Below, piece after piece: positions 9,963-19,385 of a DNA stretch of 64,000 bases. Numbering within the stretch: the stretch's first letter is position 1; the number at the start of each line of letters is the position of its first letter. The DNA lies in the NCBI GenBank assembly GCA_017622815.1, contig JAGAQH010000036.1, positions 1 through 64,000 of the forward strand, read 5' to 3'. Source of the DNA: Bacteroidaceae bacterium. Lineage in GTDB: Bacteria > Bacteroidota > Bacteroidia > Bacteroidales > Bacteroidaceae. A program made the translations under genes and the position numbers. The notes beneath the pieces were generated by a model. It did no database searches, was not told the DNA's origin, and saw only the letters and a list, made by a program, of their open reading frames with translations.

Positions 9963-9966
9963 CAGT

Positions 9967-10191
9967 GCCTTCCGAGAGGAACGCACAAGAGAAAAGAGAA
10001 ATTGTTTTAGGTTTTTCATGATATTAGATTAGGTTAAGTTTGTTTAGGTTAACACCACTCAACTGATACTTGTTTAAGGTAAAGAAACCAAGATTGATTT
10101 CAGGAATTAAAAGTAGAAGTTTGAGAGATTAATCATAACATTAGTCATGGTGTGAAGGGCGCTTGGTTCGTGAGAATCGGCGCTCTTTTTT
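9967..10191 (+). ncRNA. Candidate ~225-nt non-coding RNA, class unknown
   Basis: A consensus promoter and a strong intrinsic terminator enclose ~225 nt without a plausible coding frame. The 5' end (GCCUUCC) could pair with GAAGGGC at 10154-10160, in competition with the terminator stem. The interior contains several AGGTT units. A 6S-like or other structured RNA is possible, but I cannot assign a family. The position between leuS and mutS, both with their own promoters, argues for an independent transcript rather than a leader. Confidence 0.55.
10156..10191 (+). terminator. Intrinsic terminator of candidate ncRNA
   Basis: AGGGCGC pairs with GCGCTCT (one G-U pair), followed by a run of six T. 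Confidence 0.8.
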
Positions 10192-10331
10192 AAGTTTATC
10201 CCAAAGCCTCAGTATGTAGTAACGCCGTGTATGCGATGCCGATTGCCTGTTGTTGGCTGTATCAGTGGCCTTATATCGCTATGGTGTGGATGTACTATGC
10301 TGCCTTTTTGACCACAATGCCATGCCCTTGC

Positions 10332-10362
10332 TTGCTTAGATAAACTTTTTTGTTTACCTTTG
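10332..10362 (+). promoter_or_regulatory. mutS promoter (Bacteroides type)
   Basis: TTG (10332-10334), a 20-nt spacer and TACCTTTG (10355-10362) give a predicted start near 10369, about 35 nt before the mutS ATG. Confidence 0.85.
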
Positions 10363-10403
10363 CAACAGTATTCATTATAAAAAGGTAACACGAGACAGAG
10401 AGT

Positions 10404-13022
10404 ATGGCAAAGGAAGCGCTGACACCGATGATGAAGCAGTTTTACGACCTGAAGGCCAAGCACCCGGAATGTGTGCTGCTGTTCAGATGCGGTGACTTCT
10501 ACGAGACATACGGCCAGGATGCCGTGGTGGCTTCCGGCATATTGGGCATAACGCTGACCAAACGTAACAACGGTGCCGGAGGTTGCGGACAACTGGAAAT
10601 GGCCGGATTTCCCTTCCATGCGCTGGATACCTACCTGCCCCGACTGGTGAGGGCAGGAAAGAGAGTGGCCGTATGCGACCAGTTGGAGGATCCGAAACTT
10701 GCCAAGAAACTGGTGAAGCGAGGCATTACGGAACTTGTCACTCCCGGTGTGGCCATGCAGGACAACGTGCTCTCGTGCAAGGAAAACAACTTCCTGGCAG
10801 CCGTACACTTTGGAAAAGGAATGTGCGGAGTTGCCTTCCTGGACATTTCCACGGGCGAATTCATGACCAGCGAGGGAAGTATCCAGCATGTAGGCGGACT
10901 GCTTGCCAATTTCTCGCCCAAGGAGATACTGTACGAGAGGGGAAGGGGCGAAATGTTCCGTTCCTCATTCCAGGAGAAATCCGCAACCTTTGAGATGGAG
11001 GACTGGGTGTTCAACGAGCAGACGGCAAGGGGTAAGTTGCTCAAACATTTCGGGGTGAAGAACCTGAAAGGTTATGGCATAGAGCACCTGAAGGCCGGAA
11101 CCATCGCTTGCGGTGCCATAATGCAATATCTGGAGAATACCCAGCATACCCAACTGGGACACATACGCAGTGTGGCCAGGATAGAGGAAGACCGCTATGT
11201 GCACATGGACAACTTTACCATGCGCTCCCTGGAACTCCTCCGTCCCATGAACCACGACGGCAAGTCGCTGCTGGATGTGATGAGCCGCACCACCACCCCC
11301 ATGGGTGCACGATTGCTGAACCGTTGGATGGTGTTCCCGTTGAAGGACACAAAGGCCATAAACAGCCGTCTGGACGTAGTGGAGTATTTTTTCCGCGACT
11401 TGGAGACGAGGGACGTGGTATGCGAACAACTCCAGTACATAGGCGACATGGAGCGCATCATATCGCGCATCAGCACGGGACGTGTGTCACCGCGTGACCT
11501 CCTCACCCTCACCACCGCGCTGCAGGCCCTGAAGCCCATACACGAAGCATTGGTGAATACGGATTCGCCCGTGCTTCAGGAGATAGGCATGAAAATAGAC
11601 CTGTGCGAGGAGATGCGCGACCGCCTGCACCGCACCATTTCGCCCAATGCCCCGTTGCTGGTGGCCAAGGGCGGTGTCATCAACAATGGCGTCAACGAGG
11701 AACTTGACGAACTGCGTGCCCTCTCCACCGGAGGCAAGGACTATCTGCTGAAACTCCAGCAGCGCGAGGCGGAAAGAACAGGCATACAGAGTTTGAAGAT
11801 AGGTTACAACAACGTCTTCGGCTACTATCTGGAGGTGCGCAACACCTACAAGGACCAGGTGCCCGAGGAGTGGATAAGGAAGCAGACACTAGTCAATGCT
11901 GAGCGCTACATAACACAGGAACTGAAGGAATACGAGGAGAAGATAGTCAGTGCCGAGGAGCGCATCCTGGCATTGGAGACAAGACTCTTTTCCGAATTGG
12001 TGGTGTGGTGCGCGCGCTTCATCCCTACCATACAGGCAGATGCCATGCTCATAGCACGTCTGGATTGCTTGATGAGTTTTGCCATCCTGGCCAGAGAGAA
12101 CAGATACATACGTCCCGTGGTGGACGAATCCACGGAACTGGACATACGCCAGGGCCGACATCCCGTCATAGAGACGCAGATGCAGGCCGGAGAACACTAT
12201 GTGCCCAACGATGTGCGTCTGGACACCGAGAACCAGCAGATTGTTATCATCACTGGTCCCAATATGGCCGGTAAGAGTGCCTTGCTGCGTCAGACGGCCC
12301 TCATAACTTTGATGGCACAGATGGGCTGCTTCGTACCTGCCGAGAGCGCACGCATAGGTTTCGTGGACAAGATTTTCACCCGTGTGGGAGCCAGCGACAA
12401 CATATCGCTGGGCGAATCTACATTCATGGTGGAGATGAACGAGGCGGCATCCATACTGAACAACCTCTCGGCACGCTCCCTTGTCCTGTTCGACGAACTG
12501 GGACGAGGTACAAGTACCTACGACGGCATAAGCATAGCATGGAGCATAGTGGAGTACATCCACGAGAATCAGCGTGGACGCGCACGCACTCTGTTTGCCA
12601 CGCATTACCACGAACTTAACGAGATGGAGAAGTCCTTCCCGCGCATACACAACTATAACGTCAGCGTGCTGGAAAAGGACGGAGGCATCATCTTCCTGCG
12701 CAAACTGGAACCAGGAGGTACAGCACACTCATTCGGTATACATGTGGCACGCCTGGCAGGCATGCCACAGAGCATAGTGGCACGTGCCGAGGTGATATTG
12801 CGCCAACTGGAAGCCGAGAAGAACCACGACGATGTGGGCACCGGCCTGGCGGCAGGAAGCAGAAAGGATAGCGACACGGGTACGCAACTTAACTTCTTCC
12901 AGTTGGACGACCCCATCCTGGAGGACATACGCCAGCAACTGCTGAACCTCGACATAAACAGCCTCACACCTCTTGAGGCCCTGAACAAACTCAACGACAT
13001 AAAGAGGCTGGTAAAGCATTGA
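10404..13022 (+). CDS. mutS: DNA mismatch repair protein MutS
   Basis: This 872-residue protein recognises mispaired bases. The mismatch-reading motif F32-Y33-E34 is intact. The connector, lever and clamp domains follow, then the ABC-type ATPase with Walker A GPNMAGKS at 618-625 and Walker B VLFDELG with D697/E698. The composite-site region ([10 protein letters not shown]) is also present, and the C-terminus carries the short dimerisation tail. The length is typical. A GGAAAAC repeat begins one base after the stop codon. No mutL is seen in the window. Confidence 0.98.
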   Translation: MAKEALTPMMKQFYDLKAKHPECVLLFRCGDFYETYGQDAVVASGILGITLTKRNNGAGGCGQLEMAGFPFHALDTYLPRLVRAGKRVAVCDQLEDPKLAKKLVKRGITELVTPGVAMQDNVLSCKENNFLAAVHFGKGMCGVAFLDISTGEFMTSEGSIQHVGGLLANFSPKEILYERGRGEMFRSSFQEKSATFEMEDWVFNEQTARGKLLKHFGVKNLKGYGIEHLKAGTIACGAIMQYLENTQHTQLGHIRSVARIEEDRYVHMDNFTMRSLELLRPMNHDGKSLLDVMSRTTTPMGARLLNRWMVFPLKDTKAINSRLDVVEYFFRDLETRDVVCEQLQYIGDMERIISRISTGRVSPRDLLTLTTALQALKPIHEALVNTDSPVLQEIGMKIDLCEEMRDRLHRTISPNAPLLVAKGGVINNGVNEELDELRALSTGGKDYLLKLQQREAERTGIQSLKIGYNNVFGYYLEVRNTYKDQVPEEWIRKQTLVNAERYITQELKEYEEKIVSAEERILALETRLFSELVVWCARFIPTIQADAMLIARLDCLMSFAILARENRYIRPVVDESTELDIRQGRHPVIETQMQAGEHYVPNDVRLDTENQQIVIITGPNMAGKSALLRQTALITLMAQMGCFVPAESARIGFVDKIFTRVGASDNISLGESTFMVEMNEAASILNNLSARSLVLFDELGRGTSTYDGISIAWSIVEYIHENQRGRARTLFATHYHELNEMEKSFPRIHNYNVSVLEKDGGIIFLRKLEPGGTAHSFGIHVARLAGMPQSIVARAEVILRQLEAEKNHDDVGTGLAAGSRKDSDTGTQLNFFQLDDPILEDIRQQLLNLDINSLTPLEALNKLNDIKRLVKH

Positions 13023-13388
13023 GAACGGAAAACGGAAAACGGAAAATGGAAAACGGGGAAATAGCCATACCCCCTCCGGAGCATTTCTCCTCTTTCCAAC
13101 GTCGCACTGGGTAGTGCTCCCATCAGAGGGTACAGAATGACATTCAGTCATTCTTCTGAAGACCCTCTTTGTCCCCCTGAGTCAGGGGGACGAGCGAAGC
13201 GGAGGGGGTATGATAAAAGGTGAAAACGGGAAAGGCAGAAATTGACATACCCCCTCCGCGCTTCGCGCTCGTCCCCCTATCTTAGAGGGACAAAGAAAAC
13301 GGAAAACGGAAAGGTGAAAACGGAAAACAGTCCGATTACCCCGACCCCATTCTATCAGGGAAAACAAACAATATAACCAATATATACT
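13023..13388. repeat. Repeat-filled gap between mutS and the GH20 gene
   Basis: No gene is seen. The gap holds GGAAAAC heptamers (13023-13058 and 13221-13330) and a large inverted repeat with arms at 13167-13212 and 13246-13295 built on CTTTGTCCC-n-GGGGGACGAGCG-n-GGAGGGGGTATG. A shorter relative of that arm sits at ~13066-13080, and a similar sequence lies at ~37730-37772. Confidence 0.75.
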
Positions 13389-15602
13389 ATGAAGAAAAAT
13401 CTGTTCAGAGTGTTATCGCTTGCCATGGCATTCTTGTGTCTGTCCACCGCACATGCACAGGATACTAAGGCTGTAAGCATTATCCCCCAACCGCAGAAGT
13501 TGGAGGCAAAAGGCGGAGAGTACCTCTTGCCCGAGAAGGTGGTAATCGGTTATGACGCTTCGTTCAAGGCCCAGGCCGAGTACCTGCAGGAGATGCTGGC
13601 ACGTTCCACAGGCCGTGTAGCCGTCCTTAAGGAAGGCAAGACCAAGGGCAGTATTGTCCTGCAGAAGGACACAGTGGCCGTGACCGTGACCGAGGCCTAC
13701 ACGCTTTCCGTTACTCCCAAGTGTGCAAGAATCGTTGCCTCCGATGCCAATGGTGCTTTCTATGGCATCCAGAGCCTGTTGCAACTCTTCCCTGTCGAAA
13801 TATACAGCGCCAGTTGGCAGCGCAACACCGAGTGGAAGGCTCCCTGCGTGGAGATTTACGATGCCCCCGAGCGCCCCTGGCGAGGCCTGATGATGGACGT
13901 GGCACGCTACTTCTACGACAAGGAGTTCATAAAGAAGACCATCGACATGATGGGCATGTACAAGTTGAACAAGTTGCAGTTCCATCTGATTGACGACTCC
14001 GGCTGGCGCCTGGAGATAAAGAAATATCCCCGACTTACCGAGGTGGGCGCATGGTCAGGCCCCGACACAAGGCGTCTGGGCGGATACTACACCCAGGACG
14101 ACATCCGCGAGATGATAGCCTATGCCAAGGTTCGCGGTGTAGAGTTGATTCCAGAGATAGAGTTCCCTGCCCACATCCTTTCTGCCGTGGTGGCTTATCC
14201 TTGGCTCAGTTGCACCGGTGTGCAGCACGAGTTGCCCACCCAGCACTTCATCAGTCGCGACCTGCTCTGTGCCGGCAAGGAGACCAGCATCGAGTTCCTG
14301 CGCAACGTGTTGGAGGAGACCTGCGACCTCTTCCCCTCTGCCTATATCAACATAGGTGGTGACGAGGCCGTGTACACCCGTTGGGAGAAGTGCCCCGACT
14401 GTCAGGCACTGATGAAGCGCCTGGGTCTGAAGAAGACGTCCGAACTGCAGGGCTACCTGACCAACGTGGTTGCGGAAATGATGAAGAAGAAGGGCCGTAC
14501 CCTCATCGGTTGGGACGAAATCATTCAGCGTGGCAAGGTTAACGAGCAGGTGGTTGCCCTCTCATGGCACAACCCCAAAGATACCCTCAGGGCTACCAAT
14601 ACCGGTCATAAGGCTATCCTCACACCAGCATCCCACATGTACCTCGACTTCCCCGAGATGAGCATCCCCGGCGAGATTCAGGCCGCCACATGGTGTCCTC
14701 CCATCTCTCTGGAGAAGTGCTATTCAATGCCCGTCAACGACTATTCCGAGGCCTCAACCACCATCGGTGTGCAGGCTTGCTACTGGAGCGACCAGTTCAT
14801 CCACGGCAATGCTCTGCTGGAGTTCGTTCCCCTCAACGAGAACCGTTCGGAGAACTATGCCGAATATCTGCTCTTCCCTCGTCTGATGGCAGTCAGCGAG
14901 GTGGGATGGATTAAGCAGAGCAAGCGCAACTGGGAGGACTTCCGCACCCGTGTGGGTTCTCATTTCGCACGTCTGGACAACAAGGGTTGCCATTATCGTC
15001 TGCCTCAGCCACGCATAGTCAAGGAGGAGAAGAATGCCGATGGCAGCGTTACATTTACCCTGGCATGCGATGTTCCCGGAGCCGACATCCGCTATACTAC
15101 CAACGGCAGATACCCCAACGTTCATTCCACAAAGTACACCGGTCCCGTCACATTGGCTAACCGTGAGGACCTGCGTGCCATAACTGTAGTTTCCGGCACA
15201 CGCTATTCACTGCCCCTCTACTTCGCCCCCGACTATTCTGCCTACAAGGCCTATGGACAGCACGTGTTCGGTTGGGAACCCCTGCGTGTACAGCCCAAGC
15301 CTGCCAACTGGCGCTTTGAGGTAACGGGCAAGGTTTCAGGCAACGGTACCTACGAACTCACCGTTATCCCCACCCGTGGCGACAACCCTGTCCGCCTGGG
15401 CACTATGAAACTCTGGAAGCGTAAGGAACTGATGGCCGAAACCAAGGCAGACAAGACCGTAAAGACCGGCCAGCAGCCTGTAACCTACCGTTTCACCCTT
15501 GACCAGTTTGAAGCCGGCACCCCCTTCCACATCGAACTTGAAGGTTACGCCCCCAATGGCAACAACACCACCGGCATGATCTTCCTGCGCAAGGTGGAAT
15601 AG
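13389..15602 (+). CDS. Secreted beta-N-acetylhexosaminidase, GH20
   Basis: This 737-residue exoglycosidase removes terminal GlcNAc or GalNAc by substrate-assisted catalysis. It has a signal peptide (1-24, ending AHAQ), a GH20b-type N-terminal domain (~30-150) and a GH20 barrel (~155-510) with HLIDDSGWRLEIKKYP and the catalytic pair D325-E326 in IGGDEAVYTRWEKCPDC. A chitobiase-type Ig-like segment follows (~545-590, GADIRYTTNG), then a C-terminal beta domain. With the GH2 enzymes in this window it suggests breakdown of amino-sugar-containing host or dietary glycans. No SusC/D partner is nearby. Confidence 0.96.
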   Translation: MKKNLFRVLSLAMAFLCLSTAHAQDTKAVSIIPQPQKLEAKGGEYLLPEKVVIGYDASFKAQAEYLQEMLARSTGRVAVLKEGKTKGSIVLQKDTVAVTVTEAYTLSVTPKCARIVASDANGAFYGIQSLLQLFPVEIYSASWQRNTEWKAPCVEIYDAPERPWRGLMMDVARYFYDKEFIKKTIDMMGMYKLNKLQFHLIDDSGWRLEIKKYPRLTEVGAWSGPDTRRLGGYYTQDDIREMIAYAKVRGVELIPEIEFPAHILSAVVAYPWLSCTGVQHELPTQHFISRDLLCAGKETSIEFLRNVLEETCDLFPSAYINIGGDEAVYTRWEKCPDCQALMKRLGLKKTSELQGYLTNVVAEMMKKKGRTLIGWDEIIQRGKVNEQVVALSWHNPKDTLRATNTGHKAILTPASHMYLDFPEMSIPGEIQAATWCPPISLEKCYSMPVNDYSEASTTIGVQACYWSDQFIHGNALLEFVPLNENRSENYAEYLLFPRLMAVSEVGWIKQSKRNWEDFRTRVGSHFARLDNKGCHYRLPQPRIVKEEKNADGSVTFTLACDVPGADIRYTTNGRYPNVHSTKYTGPVTLANREDLRAITVVSGTRYSLPLYFAPDYSAYKAYGQHVFGWEPLRVQPKPANWRFEVTGKVSGNGTYELTVIPTRGDNPVRLGTMKLWKRKELMAETKADKTVKTGQQPVTYRFTLDQFEAGTPFHIELEGYAPNGNNTTGMIFLRKVE

Positions 15603-15627
15603 GCAGGACATTACAATAGATATATGC

Positions 15628-15668
15628 AAAGCAGGGCATTGCCAAATGAATGGTAATGCCCTGCTTTT
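15628..15668 (+). terminator. Terminator after the GH20 gene
   Basis: AAAGCAGGGCATT pairs perfectly with AATGCCCTGCTTT across a 14-nt loop. Because the stem is flanked by A-run and T-run it could act in both directions between the convergent GH20 and sufS genes. Confidence 0.85.
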
Positions 15669-15758
15669 ATAGTCCTTTTATCAGGTTTTCTTCTGTGCTT
15701 CTGCTTTTTTCAGATGCGGTAATTTAAGGTGTGCCGACGGTATGCATTGGTCCTCCTT

Positions 15759-15867
15759 GACAACAAGGACGTGTCACCCTAGACGACAAGGACGTGTCAC
15801 CCTAGATGACAAGGGCGTGTCACCCGGGACAACAAGAGCGTGTCACCCGGGACGACAAAAACAGGCC
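15759..15867. repeat. 23-bp tandem repeat array
   Basis: Four contiguous 23-bp units (GACAACAAGGACGTGTCACC-type) and a partial fifth. Each unit has a dyad GACAAC...GTGTC. Related sequences occur at 28600-28665, 35648-35715 and 61092-61151, always between genes. There are no spacers, so this is not a CRISPR array. Confidence 0.85.
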
Positions 15868-15903
15868 TTTTTGGGGAGTGGGTATGGCTCTCAGGCATGG
15901 GGG

Positions 15904-17145
15904 TCAGAACATGCCCTGTATCCTCTTTATTCCTGCCACGAGGGTGTCCACTTCCTCGCGTGTGTTGTAGAGCCCGAAGGAGGCACGGCAGGTGCCTTCC
16001 ACGCCCATGCGGCGCATGAGGGGTTCGGCACAATGGTGGCCTGTGCGCACGGCTATACCCAGACGGTCCAGCAGAGTGCCCATGTCCAGATGGTGGATGT
16101 AGGGAGTGGTGTCGGTTGCGCCAAGAGGTTTTACCTCAAATGAAATTACGGCATCGTGCTCATTGATGTATTCGCCAAGGGGACCGAAGATGTGCATGCC
16201 CTCTATCTCCTGCATCTTCTCTATGGCATAACGTGTCAGGTCCCGTTCATGTTCTTCTATCTTGTCCATGCCTATGGCAGAGAGATAGTCGAGCGCCTTG
16301 GCAAGACCAGTGGAGGCAACATAGTCGGGCGTTCCTGCCTCGAACTTGTAAGGGAGGTCGTTGAAGGTGGTCTTCTCGAAGGATACGGTCTTTATCATGT
16401 CGCCACCGCCCATGTACGGGGGCATCTTGTCCAGCCATTTCTCCTTGCCGTAGAGGACGCCGATACCAGTGGGGCCGTACGTCTTGTGTCCGGAGAAGGC
16501 AAAGAAATCGCAATCCATCTCCTCTACGTCCACGGAAAAGTGCGGTGTGCTCTGTGCTCCGTCTATCAGCACCGGTACATCGTGCCCGTGTGCTATGTCT
16601 ATGATGTCCTTTACGGGGTTTATTGTTCCCAGAACGTTGCTCACGTGGGTTACGGACACCAACTTGGTGCGCTCGTTGAAGAGCGCCTTGTATGCCTTCA
16701 TGTCCAAGCGTCCGTCGTCCGTCATGGGGATGACACGCAGACGTATGCCGGTGCGTGCCTGTGCCAGTTGCCATGAAACTATGTTGGAGTGGTGCTCCAT
16801 CTGGCTGATGATGACCTCGTCGCCCTCCTTCATGAAGGCCTGCGTGAAGCACGATGCCACCAGGTTTATGCTCTCCGTGGTGCCACGAGTGAAGATGATT
16901 TCCGAGGTCTTGCCGGCACCGATGAACTGGCGCACCGTCTCGCGGCTTCCCTCGTGCAGGTCGGTGGCGGCTTGCGAAAGGAAGTGTACGCCACGGTGCA
17001 CGTTGGCATTCACGTTGTAGTATTCGTGGCTCATGGCCTCCACCACGCACTTAGGCTTCTGCGTTGTGGCGCCATTGTCCAGATACACCAGCGGATACTT
17101 CTTGTATATGGTTTTCTCCAGTATGGGAAAGTCTTGTCGGTTCAT
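15904..17145 (-). CDS. sufS: Cysteine desulfurase SufS
   Basis: This 413-residue PLP enzyme takes sulfur from cysteine as a persulfide for Fe-S cluster assembly. The PLP lysine is K221 (FSGHKTYGPTG), preceded by H-rich EHHSN and the IDGAQS aspartate. The active cysteine is C372 in RTGHHCAEP, which marks the SufS/group II type. It is last in sufB-sufC-sufD-sufS, separated from sufD by a long inverted GGAAAAC repeat. No sufE or sufU sulfur carrier is seen nearby. Confidence 0.96.
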   Translation of the reverse strand: MNRQDFPILEKTIYKKYPLVYLDNGATTQKPKCVVEAMSHEYYNVNANVHRGVHFLSQAATDLHEGSRETVRQFIGAGKTSEIIFTRGTTESINLVASCFTQAFMKEGDEVIISQMEHHSNIVSWQLAQARTGIRLRVIPMTDDGRLDMKAYKALFNERTKLVSVTHVSNVLGTINPVKDIIDIAHGHDVPVLIDGAQSTPHFSVDVEEMDCDFFAFSGHKTYGPTGIGVLYGKEKWLDKMPPYMGGGDMIKTVSFEKTTFNDLPYKFEAGTPDYVASTGLAKALDYLSAIGMDKIEEHERDLTRYAIEKMQEIEGMHIFGPLGEYINEHDAVISFEVKPLGATDTTPYIHHLDMGTLLDRLGIAVRTGHHCAEPLMRRMGVEGTCRASFGLYNTREEVDTLVAGIKRIQGMF

Positions 17146-17151
17146 ATTTTA

Positions 17152-17241
17152 AACGGAAAACGGAAAGGTGAAAACGGAAAACTGCAGGTAAGCGGTAGTA
17201 GATGCATGGTAGTTTTCCGTTTTCCGTTTTCACCTTTCCGA
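17152..17241. repeat. Inverted GGAAAAC repeat between sufD and sufS
   Basis: Arms at 17152-17183 and 17211-17240 are nearly perfect complements (units GGAAAAC, GGAAAGGTGAAAACGG) around a 27-bp loop. In the mRNA this would be a long stem directly after the sufD stop and just before sufS, able to affect stability or relative expression. Confidence 0.85.
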
Positions 17242-17242
17242 T

Positions 17243-18466
17243 TTAACAAAGTTTACACCCCTCGCACTTGCTCAGTTCGCCACGCATGCGCTTGTCCACG
17301 ATAAGGTGCAGGCGGTCGCGCAGAGCCTCCAGGGGGATGCTGTCTATTACTTCTGTTATGAAGGCGGATTTTAGCAGGAGGCGTGCCTCGCTGAGCGAGA
17401 TGCCACGCTGGCGCATGTAGAACAGCGCCTGGTCGTTCATCTGTCCCACGGTACTGCCATGCGAGCACTTCACGTCGTCGGCATATATCTCCAACATAGG
17501 TTGGGTGAACATGCGTGCCTGGCGTGTGGAGCACAGGTTGGCATTGGTCATGGAAGAGGAGGTTTTCTGCGCCCCCTTGTCCACAAGAATCATGCCGGCA
17601 AAGGCACCCATGGCACTGTCGTCCAGAACATATTTGTAAAGTTCCTGTGACTGGCAGTTGGGTACCATGTGGCGGATGACGGTGTTGTTATCCACACGTT
17701 GCATCTTGTCGGCAATGACACAACCGTTCAGTATGGCCTCGGAGTTCTCTCCGGCCATCTCCACACGGCATGCATTGCGTGTGTGGCCGTTGAAAAGGGT
17801 CAGCACGGTATGTCTGACAGAGCAGTCCCTACCCTCTCTGATGAACACGTTGCTATAGCGTGTGCACATCAGGTTGGTCTCCTCTATTTCATAGAGGTTC
17901 AGGTGGCTATTGTCGGCACAGTGCACCTCTATTACCTGGTTTGTGAGGAACTGCTGATGGTCCACGGCATGGTCGGTGATGATGATGTCGGCCTGCGAAC
18001 CTTCCTCCATAATCACCAGAATGCGGCGGTTTACCATAGTGTCCTGCTTGCCCTTGAGCACGTTGTTTATCTGTATGGGATGCTTGGCACGGGTGTTGCG
18101 GGGCACATGTATGAGCAGAGCGTCCACGGCAAGCATGGTGTTCAGAGCCACGATGCTGTCCTGGCGGTCCGCTATATTATTATAATAAGGTGTAAGGTCG
18201 ATGTCCGCCTCCCTGATTGAGCAGCAGAACTCGGTGCGCTCTGCGGCAGAGGCAGACAACTGTATGCCGTAGTCGGGAGCAAAGTCCTGTGCTACGTCGG
18301 TATATTTGTATCGCTCTACCTTCTTGGACGGGAAACCCTGTTCGGAGAAGACGCGCAAGGCCTCCTCCCTATGGGCGTTCATCTGTGTGCATGAGCGCTG
18401 CGCTATGGTGTCCTTTACCTGAGTGTAGAACTCTATGTACTGGTTGTTCTTCATCTGCAAAAGCAT
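17243..18466 (-). CDS. sufD: SufD scaffold subunit of the SufBCD complex
   Basis: This 407-residue beta-helix protein has the SufB/D C-terminal core (HGSTVGQMNDQALFYMRQRGIS, then EARLLLKSAFITEVI). It assembles with SufB and SufC to build clusters. The first possible ATG (18466) directly follows the sufC stop. A second ATG at 18454 (MKNNQYIEF) is equally plausible and would give 403 residues. The stop codon is followed at once by a GGAAAAC repeat. Confidence 0.95.
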   Translation of the reverse strand: MLLQMKNNQYIEFYTQVKDTIAQRSCTQMNAHREEALRVFSEQGFPSKKVERYKYTDVAQDFAPDYGIQLSASAAERTEFCCSIREADIDLTPYYNNIADRQDSIVALNTMLAVDALLIHVPRNTRAKHPIQINNVLKGKQDTMVNRRILVIMEEGSQADIIITDHAVDHQQFLTNQVIEVHCADNSHLNLYEIEETNLMCTRYSNVFIREGRDCSVRHTVLTLFNGHTRNACRVEMAGENSEAILNGCVIADKMQRVDNNTVIRHMVPNCQSQELYKYVLDDSAMGAFAGMILVDKGAQKTSSSMTNANLCSTRQARMFTQPMLEIYADDVKCSHGSTVGQMNDQALFYMRQRGISLSEARLLLKSAFITEVIDSIPLEALRDRLHLIVDKRMRGELSKCEGCKLC

Positions 18467-19210
18467 TTACTGGGCAACATAGTCGGCAAAGCCCTTCCCG
18501 TCGATTTCCAGAGCCAGTTCCGGGCCACCGGTTTTGATGATTCTGCCGTCAATGAGGATGTGCACCACATCGGGTTTCAGGTAGTCCAGCAGACGCTGGT
18601 AATGGGTGATGACTATGGCGCTGGTTTCGGGCTTGCGCAGTTTGTTGAAGCCCTCTGCCACGATGCGCAGGGCATCCACGTCCAGACCTGAGTCTGTCTC
18701 GTCCAGGATGCAGAATGTGGGTTCCAGCATGGCCATCTGGAAGATTTCGTTGCGCTTCTTCTCGCCACCCGAGAAGCCCTCGTTGACAGAACGGCTGGTG
18801 AGTTTGTTGTCCAGTTCTACTATCTTGCGCTTCTCGCGCATGAGTTTCAGGAAGTCGCCGGCAGAAAGAGGTTCACGCCCCTGGGCCTTGTAACGTGCAT
18901 TCACGGCGGCACGCATGAAGTTGGTCATGGACACGCCGGGAATCTCCACAGGGTGCTGGAAAGACAGGAAAATGCCTGCATTTGCCCTTTCCTCGGTGCT
19001 CATCTCCAGAAGATTCTGTCCGTTGAAGATGATTTCACCCTCTGTCACCTCGTAGGCAGGATTGCCCACGATGACATTGCTCAGTGTGGACTTGCCTGCA
19101 CCGTTGGTTCCCATCACGGCATGTATCTCGCCATCATTTATAGTGAGGTTTATGCCCTTCAATATTTCTTTGCCATTGATACTGGCATGTAAGTTGCGTA
19201 TTTCTAACAT
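18467..19210 (-). CDS. sufC: SufC ATPase
   Basis: This 247-residue ABC-type ATPase powers the SufBCD scaffold. Walker A is GTNGAGKS at 34-41, the signature is FSGGEKKR at 146-153, and Walker B is CILDE at 167-171, followed by DSGLDVDAL. A longer frame to 19279 only adds translated palindromic repeat (SSSPPPTGGLRG), so MLEIRNLHAS is taken as the start. The palindromic repeat ends 17 bp upstream of this ATG. Confidence 0.97.
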   Translation of the reverse strand: MLEIRNLHASINGKEILKGINLTINDGEIHAVMGTNGAGKSTLSNVIVGNPAYEVTEGEIIFNGQNLLEMSTEERANAGIFLSFQHPVEIPGVSMTNFMRAAVNARYKAQGREPLSAGDFLKLMREKRKIVELDNKLTSRSVNEGFSGGEKKRNEIFQMAMLEPTFCILDETDSGLDVDALRIVAEGFNKLRKPETSAIVITHYQRLLDYLKPDVVHILIDGRIIKTGGPELALEIDGKGFADYVAQ

Positions 19211-19226
19211 AGTTTTTAACGTTGAG

Positions 19227-19377
19227 GACCCCCTCAATCCCCCTGTAGGGGGAGGAGATGATGAGCGATTTATCGTCATTGTTCTCAGTTCCTCAGTTCC
19301 TCAGTTTGTTTTCGTTCGTACTCATTCCCCAGTTGTAACAACTCCCTCCCATACAGGGGAGGGCTGGGGAGGGGTCC
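19227..19377. repeat. GC-rich palindromic doublet between sufB and sufC
   Basis: Two palindromic ends, GACCCCCTCAATCCCCC...(19227-19255) and CTCCCTCCCATACAGGGGAG...(19331-19377), enclose a 75-bp spacer. The second is almost identical to a sequence inside polA (33396-33440). Confidence 0.8.
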
Positions 19378-19385
19378 CCGTTCCC

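Noticed and set aside
15759..15867. CRISPR array
   Set aside because: The 23-bp units are contiguous without spacers and no cas gene is present.
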